Below, piece by piece: positions 15,304 to 23,532 of a stretch of 64,000 nt of DNA. The DNA is from Pedobacter fastidiosus. Lineage in GTDB: Bacteria > Bacteroidota > Bacteroidia > Sphingobacteriales > Sphingobacteriaceae. The stretch spans positions 292,792 to 356,791 of the forward strand of contig NZ_JACRYL010000002.1 of assembly GCF_014306625.1 (NCBI RefSeq). Reading direction: 5' to 3'. The position numbers and the translations under genes were made by a program. A model generated the notes under the pieces. It was not told where the DNA came from and searched no databases. It saw only the letters and a list, made by a program, of their open reading frames with translations. Each line of letters opens with the position of its first letter. Positions within the stretch are counted from its first letter, which is position 1.

Positions 15304-15681
15304 TTGGCAAAGAAAAACATTTTGGTTATTGAAGATAACCACGCGATCTTAGATGTTATAACCCTTATATTAGAAAGCGAAGCTTTTAACGTTGCCGGAC
15401 TTAATAAAGGTGCCGATTTTATACAGCATGTTCATGATTTTGAACCTGATGTAATTATTATGGACATCATGTTACCAGATATTGATGGACGTATTTTACT
15501 CAAGGAACTTAAAGAAACTGAAACAACTAAACACATCCCTGCGTTAATGATTTCTGCCAGATACAATTCTACGAACTACATACTCGATGGTGTTGAGGCT
15601 GATGATTTCATGGCCAAACCTTTTAACATTGATGAATTAATGGATAAGATTTACGCATTGTTAAAAAAATCTGCTATTTAA
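15304..15681 (+). CDS. single-domain response regulator
   Basis: A 125-residue receiver-only protein. The acidic pocket is in VIEDNHAI, the phosphoacceptor is Asp54 (VIIMDIMLPDIDG), and the conserved Lys is in DFMAKPFNIDEL. There is no output domain. Translation appears to start at a TTG (15304). No ATG fits upstream, and the receiver fold begins right there (KKNILVIEDN). It is divergent from the phytochrome operon, so it may be a second partner of that kinase, but this is inferred only from position. Its end overlaps the convergent MscS gene by 4 bp. Confidence 0.85.
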   Translation: MAKKNILVIEDNHAILDVITLILESEAFNVAGLNKGADFIQHVHDFEPDVIIMDIMLPDIDGRILLKELKETETTKHIPALMISARYNSTNYILDGVEADDFMAKPFNIDELMDKIYALLKKSAI

Positions 15682-16484
15682 TCTCCCATTCCAGGCAACT
15701 TTATATCTCCCGATTTTAAATTTTCCAGTAGCGCTTTCTGAAACGTAAGCTTAGTATCTGTAAAGCCATGTGCCTTTACCCACACATTTAAAGCAACCTT
15801 ATATCCACTATCATCTAAACTGGAAACACCAATTCTGCGTTTAGGGGTTTTTAAGCAGTCTTTAAATTCATCAGTCGTTCTGTTAAAAATTTCTGCAATT
15901 TTATCGTAATCTATTCCATAACTAAACTTCAACTCTACATCCAAACGCCTGCTGCCTTCTCTACTAATATTAATAATTACTTCATTAGAGAGCTTACTGT
16001 TTGGAATTACAACTGTTCTATTATCAAATGTGGTAACTATAGTATAAAAAATCTGGATCGAGGTTACTGTTCCTTCCTGATTTTGGGCAATAATATTATC
16101 GCCAACTACAAATGGTTTTAGCAATAGAATAAGTACCCCACTTGCAAAATTTTGCAAAGTTCCGGATAAAGCCAAACCTGCTGCAACACTGATTCCACCA
16201 ATTAATACAGTTAAAAAAGTTAGTTGGATACCAATAATTGGCATCACAGTTAAAACTAGTAAAATGCGTAATGTTATAACCAACAAACTTGTTAAAAAAG
16301 GACGAAGGGAAGGATTTACATCTCTTCGATGCATATCAGATTGGATCCATTTGGCTAAAAGTTTAATTAACCATAAACCAATAAACAACAATGCCAATCC
16401 AAATAGAATGTATGGTCCTCGGGTTAATACCCAATCGTAAACCTTGTTTGTAAAATAATCTATCTTATCAGCTTCAATCGTCAT
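15678..16484 (-). CDS. MscS-family small-conductance mechanosensitive channel
   Basis: A 268-residue inner-membrane channel that opens under membrane tension to release solutes on hypo-osmotic shock. There are three membrane segments: about residues 20-42, 63-85 and the pore helix near 90-118 (GLALSGTLQNFASGVLILLL, with the typical Gly/Ala pattern). The cytoplasmic beta domain follows (VGDNIIAQNQEGTVTSIQIF, VVIPNSKLSNEVIIN). Length and order match the short MscS type. Confidence 0.92.
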   Translation of the reverse strand: MTIEADKIDYFTNKVYDWVLTRGPYILFGLALLFIGLWLIKLLAKWIQSDMHRRDVNPSLRPFLTSLLVITLRILLVLTVMPIIGIQLTFLTVLIGGISVAAGLALSGTLQNFASGVLILLLKPFVVGDNIIAQNQEGTVTSIQIFYTIVTTFDNRTVVIPNSKLSNEVIINISREGSRRLDVELKFSYGIDYDKIAEIFNRTTDEFKDCLKTPKRRIGVSSLDDSGYKVALNVWVKAHGFTDTKLTFQKALLENLKSGDIKLPGMGD

Positions 16485-16511
16485 CCTTTAATATTAATGA
16501 TCTATATTCCT

Positions 16512-16646
16512 TTATTTTTTGTCCTTAGTTACTGTTAATTTTTTAGCATCCTTTGCTGAAGTAACTTTTTCATCAGCACCTTTAGCTTTAGTATCTTTAG
16601 ATGCAGTTGCTTTCTTGCTTTCTGCAGATGTTTTAGAATTTTTCAT
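16512..16646 (-). CDS. small Lys/Ala-rich protein
   Basis: A 44-residue ORF, starting MKNSKTSAESKKATASKDTK and ending LTVTKDKK. It is very basic and low in complexity, similar in composition to histone-tail-like or intrinsically disordered stress peptides of Bacteroidota. No fold or function can be assigned. It sits between MscS and the SpoIIAA-like gene on the same strand. The conserved-looking start and biased composition argue that it is real. Confidence 0.5.
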   Translation of the reverse strand: MKNSKTSAESKKATASKDTKAKGADEKVTSAKDAKKLTVTKDKK

Positions 16647-16669
16647 CTCTCAATTGTTTTAAGTTTAAA

Positions 16670-17035
16670 TTAATCTTCGCTCAACCAAATTTTAGCTTCT
16701 TCAAATTCTTCAGGTTTAAAGCCTTTAGAACTTCCTGGTGTAGCGAAAGTAAAAATATCGCTAAACCATTCTACTCCTTTTTCAGCGCTCACTATCGCTA
16801 TTTTTCTCCATTTGGTAAAGTTTTGTAAACCAGCTTTTGCATCCTGAATCCATGCTCCGGCCGTGAAATTTTTCACATCAGTTTCAAGCAATAACAAATA
16901 TCTAATTTCATCAAATCGATCGGCAGTTCTTTTTAATCCAGGTAACAGAACGTTTTTTAAATCTTCGCTTTCTACCTCTCCAGTGGCTCTAACTCCGAAA
17001 ATATTTTCGGGTAATCCAGTTATTTCTGTTAACAT
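16670..17035 (-). CDS. SpoIIAA-like (STAS-fold) protein
   Basis: A protein of about 121 residues beginning MLTEITGLPENIFGVRATGE. It has the pattern of the SpoIIAA-like family (PF11964 type): KLTxxx-like first strand, DRFDEIRYLLLLE in the middle, and the AWIQDAKAGLQNFTKWRKIA segment, with IWLSED at the end. Members are small soluble proteins with a STAS/CRAL-TRIO-like fold and no settled role. The frame is open further upstream to 17116, but those extra 27 residues do not look like the family, so the internal ATG is preferred. Confidence 0.75.
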   Translation of the reverse strand: MLTEITGLPENIFGVRATGEVESEDLKNVLLPGLKRTADRFDEIRYLLLLETDVKNFTAGAWIQDAKAGLQNFTKWRKIAIVSAEKGVEWFSDIFTFATPGSSKGFKPEEFEEAKIWLSED

Positions 17036-17174
17036 AAAGTCTAATTTTCTATATAGAACAACCCAAATACGGAAGATGTTTGAAAAATGATGAATTCTTA
17101 AATGTTGTGAGTACACTAAAACAGTTAATGAAAGTGAGTGTTATAGCATGAACATTAATACAAAAATTAACCCT

Positions 17175-18299
17175 ATGAAAACCAATCTATTAAAAATTTC
17201 TACTGCGGTTTGTGCTTTAGCGATTACTATTTCGGCTTGTAACAGCGGAACAAAAACAACAACCACTACAACAGATTCTACCATAACCGACTCTACAAAA
17301 GTGACGAGCTTAAAACCCGCAGGACCAGCACCAGAATGGGGCAAAACAATAAAGCCAGAAATGCAGGCTGTTATAGAAAAACTGACTAGTTATGGCGATA
17401 AACCTATTGAAACACTTAGTGCTGTTGATGCCCGCAAAAACCATACGCCAACTGATGCGGTAATGGATCTTGTGAAAGAAAATAACATTAAAATGCCCGA
17501 ATCAATGGTTGATACCATGGGGAAAGATATTGATGTAAGTAGTGGTAAAATTCACTTACGTGTTTATACTCCAAAATCGGGCAACGGACCATTTCCTTTA
17601 ATTGTATATTATCACGGAGGTGGTTTTGTAATTGCTAATTTAGATGTTTATAATGCTTCGGCACAGGCTTTATCTGAGCAAGTTGGCGCTGTTGTAGTAT
17701 CTGTAGCGTATAGATTATCGCCAGAAAACAAATTTCCGACAGCACATAATGATGCGTTCGCGGCTTATGAATGGGCAGTTAAAAATGCATCGAGCTTAAA
17801 AGCTGATCCAGCTAAAATTGCGGTTGTTGGAGAAAGTGCTGGTGGAAACTTAGCGGCCAATGTATCTATCATGGCTAGAGATAAACACATTATGATTCCT
17901 GTTCACGAAGTTTTGGTTTATCCAATTGCTCAGGCTAACATGGAAACAGAATCTTACAAAATGTATGCAAATGCAAAACCTTTAAATAAAGCAATGATGG
18001 CTTGGTTCACTCAAAAATACGTAAATACGATGATTGAAGCTCAAGACCCTAGAATATCATTGATTAACGCAAATTTAAAAGGATTGCCACCTACTACAAT
18101 CATTACTGCAGAAATAGATCCGTTAAATAACGATGGCGTAATGTTGGCTAACAAACTTTCTGCTGCAGGTGTAAAAGTAGACAGTAAAAATTATGAAGGC
18201 GTAACACATGAGTTTTTTGGAATGGCAATTGCAGTTCCAGAAGCGAAACAAGCTCAAGCTTATGCAGCTGATCAATTGAAAGCAGCATTTAATAAATAG
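17175..18299 (+). CDS. lipoprotein alpha/beta hydrolase (HSL-family esterase)
   Basis: A 374-residue esterase or lipase anchored by a lipoprotein signal (LLKISTAVCALAITISAC, lipobox ISAC, Cys about residue 22). A Thr/Lys-rich linker precedes the catalytic domain. The oxyanion motif is YYHGGGFVIAN, the nucleophile Ser is in VVGESAGGNLA, the acid is in TAEIDPLNNDG and the His is in GVTHEFFG. The HGGGF motif marks the hormone-sensitive-lipase branch, which favours short acyl esters. An upstream in-frame ATG at 17148 would add nine residues, but the signal peptide fits the 17175 start. The substrate is unknown. Confidence 0.88.
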   Translation: MKTNLLKISTAVCALAITISACNSGTKTTTTTTDSTITDSTKVTSLKPAGPAPEWGKTIKPEMQAVIEKLTSYGDKPIETLSAVDARKNHTPTDAVMDLVKENNIKMPESMVDTMGKDIDVSSGKIHLRVYTPKSGNGPFPLIVYYHGGGFVIANLDVYNASAQALSEQVGAVVVSVAYRLSPENKFPTAHNDAFAAYEWAVKNASSLKADPAKIAVVGESAGGNLAANVSIMARDKHIMIPVHEVLVYPIAQANMETESYKMYANAKPLNKAMMAWFTQKYVNTMIEAQDPRISLINANLKGLPPTTIITAEIDPLNNDGVMLANKLSAAGVKVDSKNYEGVTHEFFGMAIAVPEAKQAQAYAADQLKAAFNK

Positions 18300-18306
18300 C
18301 ATTTCT

Positions 18307-18454
18307 TACCTGTTGTGCATTTGGAAGAAGTTTTTGTATAAAAACGAGAGATTTCTTCAGCTCGCGGAAACCCAGCTTCTAAATGACGTATATACTATTG
18401 TCTTTGGGAGGAAGAATGACGAAGCAATCTTTTTACCTTAAAACACAACAGGTA
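18307..18454. repeat. REP remnant enclosed by an 11-bp inverted repeat
   Basis: TACCTGTTGTG (18307-18317) is mirrored exactly by CACAACAGGTA (18444-18454). Between them lie degenerate REP pieces (GAGATTTCTTCAGCTCGCGG and GAATGACGAAGCAATCTTTT). The unit occupies the gap between two convergent genes. Confidence 0.6.
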
Positions 18455-18473
18455 TTTCTTATATAATTTAACC

Positions 18474-18504
18474 AAAAAGCATCGCTAAAATAGCGATGCT
18501 TTTT
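18474..18504. terminator. bidirectional terminator between esterase and ku
   Basis: AAAAAGCATCGCTA (18474-18487) pairs perfectly with TAGCGATGCTTTTT (18491-18504), a 14-bp stem with A and T tails on both sides. It serves the two convergent genes. Confidence 0.85.
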
Positions 18505-18516
18505 GCGTTTATGGAT

Positions 18517-19287
18517 TTAAGCACCCTTTTTAGAACCTAAGCTTTGCATTAATTGATCATACAAATCATCACTGGTTGCTTTTTGTGGTTTCATTTTCTT
18601 AACGGTAGCGCGTTTTCCTTTCGCTTTAGCTTTTATAATCTTTAAAAGCTCATCGCTATAATCATCCTTAAACGCACTTAAATCAAATTTGGAACTGTAT
18701 TGTTTAATCAGGGCTAACCCAACATCCATTTCTTTTTTAGTAATGGTTACATCATCTACTTTCGTAATTTCAGAAAAACTTCTAATTTCCTGTTGAAACC
18801 TAATTTTAGTAACTACGATAACACCATCCATTGGGTGGATTACACAAAGATTTTCAGTATTTCTGAGAACGAAACGAGCAACGCCAGCTTTACCCGATTT
18901 TTCAAGGGCTTTTAAAAGCAAAGCATATGCTTTTTTACCTTGTTTTTCTGGCTCTGTATAATATGAAGTTTCGTAGAAAATTGGATTGATCTCTTTTATA
19001 TCTACAAAATTTTCTAATTCGATAATTTTTGTTTTTTCTGGTGATGCCTCTTCGAAGTCGTGTTTATCCAAAATCACGTACTTATCTTTCAAAAAATAAC
19101 CTCGTACAATTTTATCGTATGGCACCTCTTTATGGGTGTCTTCGTTCACACGTAAAAATTTAATTTTCGCGTGATCGCGTTCATCAAGCATATCCAAATC
19201 CAGATTACTATTCTGTACTCCAGAAAATAACTTAACAGGAATGTTAACTAAACCGAACCCAATTGAACCTTTCCAAATAGATCTCAT
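18517..19287 (-). CDS. ku: Ku DNA end-binding protein
   Basis: A 256-residue bacterial Ku that forms a ring on double-strand DNA ends for non-homologous end joining. The family start is MRSIWKGSIGFGLVNIPVKL. The beta-barrel core runs through DKHDFEEASPEKTKIIELEN and ARFVLRNTENLCVIHPMDGV to about residue 215, then a short Lys-rich tail (KAKGKRATVKKMK). Its usual partner LigD is not in the window. It sits beside stress genes, which fits a stationary-phase or desiccation repair role. Confidence 0.95.
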   Translation of the reverse strand: MRSIWKGSIGFGLVNIPVKLFSGVQNSNLDLDMLDERDHAKIKFLRVNEDTHKEVPYDKIVRGYFLKDKYVILDKHDFEEASPEKTKIIELENFVDIKEINPIFYETSYYTEPEKQGKKAYALLLKALEKSGKAGVARFVLRNTENLCVIHPMDGVIVVTKIRFQQEIRSFSEITKVDDVTITKKEMDVGLALIKQYSSKFDLSAFKDDYSDELLKIIKAKAKGKRATVKKMKPQKATSDDLYDQLMQSLGSKKGA

Positions 19288-19422
19288 ATCATTTTTATAA
19301 AACTATCTTATTAACAAGCTCTTAAATGATATTGTTTTGGGATAAAAATGCGTAAATTGAGGAATTCCCAAACTATTTAGGTAATTGTATGTTATTTAAG
19401 TATCTAATCTTTCGAAATTCAT

Positions 19423-21693
19423 ATGAAAATAGCCTACATTTCTACCTACCCACCACGCGAATGCGGATTAGCTACATTTAACCAGAATCTAGTTAATGCT
19501 TTAAGCCTAAATCCATCATACGAGGCCAGCAAAAGTTTCATTGTAGCTTTAAATGAATCAGATAATTTAGATGAACACGCTTACCCAAATGAGGTTAAAT
19601 TTATAATCCGTCAGCAAAACCAAAACGATTATATCGAAGCTGCTGATTTTATTAACAATAGCGAGGTAGATACTTGCATTATTGAGCATGAGTTTGGGAT
19701 TTATGGCGGAAATAGTGGTGTATTCCTTCTTTCACTAATCAATAGACTAAAAAAACCTTTCGTTACCATCTTGCATACGGTTTTAAAAGAACCAAATTTT
19801 ATGCAACAAACTATCATTAAGGAGATTGCATTAAAATCTTCAAAAATTGTAGTCATGAGCAAAAAGGCTGTTCTGTTTTTAAATAGCATTTATCAAATTC
19901 CTTCTACTCAAATAAAATTGATTGAACATGGTGTTCCAGATTTGGAGCCAATATTAAATAACGAATTATCACAAAGTGATTTATTCAAAGGAAGAAAAGT
20001 ATTATTCACTTTTGGATTGATCAGTAGAAATAAAGGGCTAGAAACTGTTATTAAAGCACTTCCATCTATTGTAGCCCAACATCCTGATGTTCTATATATT
20101 ATTTTAGGCAATACCCATCCTGGTGTTGTAAAACATAATGGTGAGGAATATCGCGACAGTTTAAAAACTTTAGCTAAAGATTTGGGCGTTGAAAATAATA
20201 TCGCTTTTGTAAACAAATTTGTTTCTGAAGAAGAATTGCACCAATATTTAACAGCTTGTTATTTATATATTACACCGTACTTAAATGAGGCACAAATTAC
20301 AAGTGGAACGTTATCTTACGCAGTTGGTGCAGGCGCAGCAGTGGTTTCTACGCCCTATTGGCATGCTCAAGAATTACTTGCTGAGAATAGAGGAAAGCTC
20401 TTCGATTTTAAAAACGACGAGCAATTGGCATCCATTGTTAACTCCTTATTAAATGATGAAAGTAAGCATAAAGCTTTAAAACAAAACGCATATAATTATG
20501 GATTAAAGTTGAGATGGCCTGCTATTGGCAATGTCTATTTAAATGTGCTAGCCGATGCCTTGGCAAAAGGTGAAAAACCAAAAAGAGTTGTACCTCCAAT
20601 TATTGATGTGGACAGTATGCCGGCTTTGAATTTAAATCACATTTCTTTGCTTACTGATGATACCGGAATTATACAACATGCTCGATTTGGCATTCCTAAT
20701 TTAAAGGAAGGTTATTGTATTGATGATAATGCGAGGGCTTTGATTATGGCTTTAATGGCTTATGATCAAGATAAAAATCCGAAGGCAGTAAAGTTGATGC
20801 CAATTTATTTGAGCTTTATCCAATACATGCAAACCGATGATGGAAACTTTAGAAATTTCTTGAGTTTTAACAGAAACTATTTGGATGAAGTGGGTTCGGA
20901 AGATTCATTCGGACGTACAATTTGGTCTTTGGGTTACCTTATATCCAGTGCTCCAAATAATTCATATCGCGAATTTGGAAGAGAAATCTTCTCTCACTCA
21001 ATTCCTCATTTTAAAAATTTAAAGTATTTGAGAGGCATGGCCAATACTATAATTGGTTTATCTTATTATCTATGCGCACATCCTGGAGATGAAATTTTAG
21101 TGAAAGAAATTAATCAATTGGCTAATTCCTTAAAAGATTCTTACAAAAAAAATAAGGATGGCGACTGGCACTGGTTTGAAGATATTTTAACTTATGACAA
21201 TGCCATTTTACCGCTAGCCCTATTGCATCATTTCGAAGCTACAGGGAATCAGGAATCGTACAAAATAGCAATGGAAAGCGTTGAATTCTTAAATACATTC
21301 TCTTTTGAAAATGGCTACTTAAATCCCGTTGGAAATGCTGGTTGGATGAAAAAACATGGAAAAAACCCAATTTATGATCAACAAGCGATAGAAACTATGG
21401 CCATGGTTTTGTTATATTCTAAAGTATTTGAGATTACAAAAGATGACAAGTTTTTAAATCAAATGCAAATGAGCTATGAATGGTTTTTAGGAAAAAATAG
21501 CTTACATATTCCTCTATACGATTTTGAAACACATGGTTGTGCCGATGGCTTACAATTTAATAGTGTAAATAGAAATCAAGGTGCAGAAAGTACATTAGCT
21601 TATTTCATCTCACATTTGGCTGTTCTTAAAGTAGCAGAAATAGAATATGAAACATTGGCTTCTCCCCTTGTGGAAACAGAGAAGTGCATATAA
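19423..21693 (+). CDS. GT4-type glycosyltransferase fused to an (alpha/alpha)6-like glycosidase domain
   Basis: A 756-residue two-domain protein. Residues 1 to about 385 are a GT-B glycosyltransferase: KIAYISTYPPRECGLATFNQ at the start, VLFTFGLISRNKGLETVIKA, and the donor-site region PYLNEAQITSGTLSYAVGAG. After a linker (KRVVPPIIDVDSMP), residues 400-750 form helical hairpins typical of (alpha/alpha)6 enzymes: HARFGIPNLKEGYCIDDNAR, EDSFGRTIWSLGY, DWHWFEDILTYDNAILPLAL and PIYDQQAIETMA. The gene faces a GH130 phosphorylase gene 3' end to 3' end. The pair suggests cytoplasmic building and phosphorolysis of a mannose-type oligosaccharide. That substrate is inference. Confidence 0.85.
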   Translation: MKIAYISTYPPRECGLATFNQNLVNALSLNPSYEASKSFIVALNESDNLDEHAYPNEVKFIIRQQNQNDYIEAADFINNSEVDTCIIEHEFGIYGGNSGVFLLSLINRLKKPFVTILHTVLKEPNFMQQTIIKEIALKSSKIVVMSKKAVLFLNSIYQIPSTQIKLIEHGVPDLEPILNNELSQSDLFKGRKVLFTFGLISRNKGLETVIKALPSIVAQHPDVLYIILGNTHPGVVKHNGEEYRDSLKTLAKDLGVENNIAFVNKFVSEEELHQYLTACYLYITPYLNEAQITSGTLSYAVGAGAAVVSTPYWHAQELLAENRGKLFDFKNDEQLASIVNSLLNDESKHKALKQNAYNYGLKLRWPAIGNVYLNVLADALAKGEKPKRVVPPIIDVDSMPALNLNHISLLTDDTGIIQHARFGIPNLKEGYCIDDNARALIMALMAYDQDKNPKAVKLMPIYLSFIQYMQTDDGNFRNFLSFNRNYLDEVGSEDSFGRTIWSLGYLISSAPNNSYREFGREIFSHSIPHFKNLKYLRGMANTIIGLSYYLCAHPGDEILVKEINQLANSLKDSYKKNKDGDWHWFEDILTYDNAILPLALLHHFEATGNQESYKIAMESVEFLNTFSFENGYLNPVGNAGWMKKHGKNPIYDQQAIETMAMVLLYSKVFEITKDDKFLNQMQMSYEWFLGKNSLHIPLYDFETHGCADGLQFNSVNRNQGAESTLAYFISHLAVLKVAEIEYETLASPLVETEKCI

Positions 21694-21716
21694 AAATTTA
21701 ATGTCTTGGAATACAG

Positions 21717-21748
21717 AGCATGGTTCAATAAAATGAATCATGCTTTTT
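21717..21748 (+). terminator. terminator of the glycosyltransferase gene
   Basis: AGCATGGTTCA pairs with TGAATCATGCT (one G-T wobble) around an ATAAAA loop, followed by seven T residues. Confidence 0.75.
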
Positions 21749-21800
21749 TTACGTCGAGTTAGAACCGTTTTCCTTTATGCTATTGCAAGTTGTTAAAAAT

Positions 21801-21837
21801 AAAAAGGATGATAAAGCCTCGCTAAATCATCCTTTTT
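21801..21837. terminator. bidirectional terminator before the GH130 gene end
   Basis: AAAAAGGATGAT (21801-21812) pairs perfectly with ATCATCCTTTTT (21826-21837). It is placed to stop transcription of the minus-strand GH130 gene as well as readthrough from the plus strand. Confidence 0.8.
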
Positions 21838-21860
21838 AATAGAAATATTTACAACCCAAA

Positions 21861-23333
21861 TTATTCAGGCTTATTTTCCAATAGTTTATTTAACAACAAT
21901 TCTAAATTAACTGTAGCAAAAGATGAGCTGTAATCAGATAATCCGTAAGGAATAATAAGCTCACCATTGCTAATAATCGATCCACAAGAATATACAACGT
22001 TAGGTACATAACCTTCACGCTCATCGTTATTTGGGATAATTAATGGCTCTTTCAAATGACCGATTTCTTTACTGGGATCTTCCAAATCCAAGAGACTCAC
22101 GCCGATGCAATATCTTCGCATTGGGCCAACGCCATGAGTAATTACAATCCAACCTTTATCAGTTTCAATCGGCGAACCACAGTTTCCAATCTGTACCAAT
22201 TCCCAATCGTATCTTGGCTGTTTAAGTAGAACTGGGTTTTCCCAAACATTCACTTTATCAGAGAACATTAGGTAATTATTCCAACCATCAATCCGGCTCA
22301 TCATTACATATTTACCATTAATCTTTCTTGGAAATAATGCCAAATTTTTATTTTGGGCTCCATCTCCATAAAGTGGAATTACCTTAAATTCATAAAAATC
22401 TTCGGTCTGTACAAGTTTAGGAATAATTAAAGATCCATCAAAAGCGGTATAGGTAGCATAGTATAAAACCTTTCCATCTTCTTTTATAAACTTAACAAAT
22501 CGGGCATCTTCAATTCCTTTACGTTCAAATTCGGAAATTGGAAAAATTACTCGGTCAGAAATATCTGTATCTTTAGAAAAACTAATAGTATGATAAGTAT
22601 CTGATAACCAAAGCACTTTATCGTATTCTACCAAACGAGCAGGATTTTCTTTATTAAGCGTTTTAGAATCTTTAATGATATTACTTAAGCTTGTATATTC
22701 GAATTTATCATCCAATTTAGATTCAACCTCTTCCAAAACCGATGAATCGATTTGTGCATACGCAGCCTTTTTGAAAAAGAGCTTTTTAACATAAATGGCA
22801 TTTTTTACAACTTCAGCTTCATCTACATAGTTTCCTACCGGTAAAACCTGAATATTATTTTTTGCATCTATTAGCGCTCTTCTAAAAACGATAGAAGAAA
22901 TATGACCTTCACCAACAGCTCTAAAACTTATAATTACTCTTTTTTCTCCTTCAACCAAATCGGTTTGATCGGGATCATCTACAATACTTGGATTAAAAAA
23001 CGCGGCCGATTCTATTGAATATTCATGGGTAAAATAAGCACCAATTAGCAACTTTGTATAAGGCTCAATATCTTCAAAATCAGTCCCTAATGTGGCAAAT
23101 TGCTTTTTTAATTTCTTACAATGTCTAGTAAGGATTTTTGTAATGTTTCTATGCCTTTTAGAATATTCCTGTAAAATTGGAGAGATCAGAGAAAAAACCT
23201 TTTCATCAGAAAATTGAAGGACTTTTTTAATTACTTCTAATGCTCTCTCATCTCCATTAAAAAAGAATCTGGCAATTACTCGTTTGGTATCGGGGTTTAC
23301 TTTAACTGGTTTACGCTCTATATATAATCTCAT
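21861..23333 (-). CDS. GH130 glycoside phosphorylase-like protein
   Basis: A 490-residue protein. An N-terminal helical extension (about 1-110) is followed by a five-bladed propeller of the GH130 type: IISFRAVGEGHISSIVFRRA, GIEDARFVKF, YYATYTAFDGSLIIPKLV, VMMSRIDGWNNYLMFSD, IGNCGSPIETDKGWIVITHG and GYVPNVVYSCG. GH130 enzymes phosphorolyse or hydrolyse beta-mannosidic linkages. No signal peptide is seen, so it acts in the cytoplasm. The convergent neighbour is a sugar-transferring fusion protein, which may make or share its substrate. Linkage specificity cannot be read here. Confidence 0.85.
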   Translation of the reverse strand: MRLYIERKPVKVNPDTKRVIARFFFNGDERALEVIKKVLQFSDEKVFSLISPILQEYSKRHRNITKILTRHCKKLKKQFATLGTDFEDIEPYTKLLIGAYFTHEYSIESAAFFNPSIVDDPDQTDLVEGEKRVIISFRAVGEGHISSIVFRRALIDAKNNIQVLPVGNYVDEAEVVKNAIYVKKLFFKKAAYAQIDSSVLEEVESKLDDKFEYTSLSNIIKDSKTLNKENPARLVEYDKVLWLSDTYHTISFSKDTDISDRVIFPISEFERKGIEDARFVKFIKEDGKVLYYATYTAFDGSLIIPKLVQTEDFYEFKVIPLYGDGAQNKNLALFPRKINGKYVMMSRIDGWNNYLMFSDKVNVWENPVLLKQPRYDWELVQIGNCGSPIETDKGWIVITHGVGPMRRYCIGVSLLDLEDPSKEIGHLKEPLIIPNNDEREGYVPNVVYSCGSIISNGELIIPYGLSDYSSSFATVNLELLLNKLLENKPE

Positions 23334-23532
23334 TATTTAAGCTTTTTTAATTAAGGGATAAGTTTTTACTGCACCACATCTTCATCTTATTATAAACTAA
23401 ATTTAGGTAATAATTGTTTATAAATTCCCTGTTTTAAGCTTTTAAAAAAATCATAAAATTTGCGTTTAAGTTAATTAAGATAAATCTTTACCTTTAAAAT
23501 TATTTTAAAGCAAAAAAAACACTATCCCCTAA

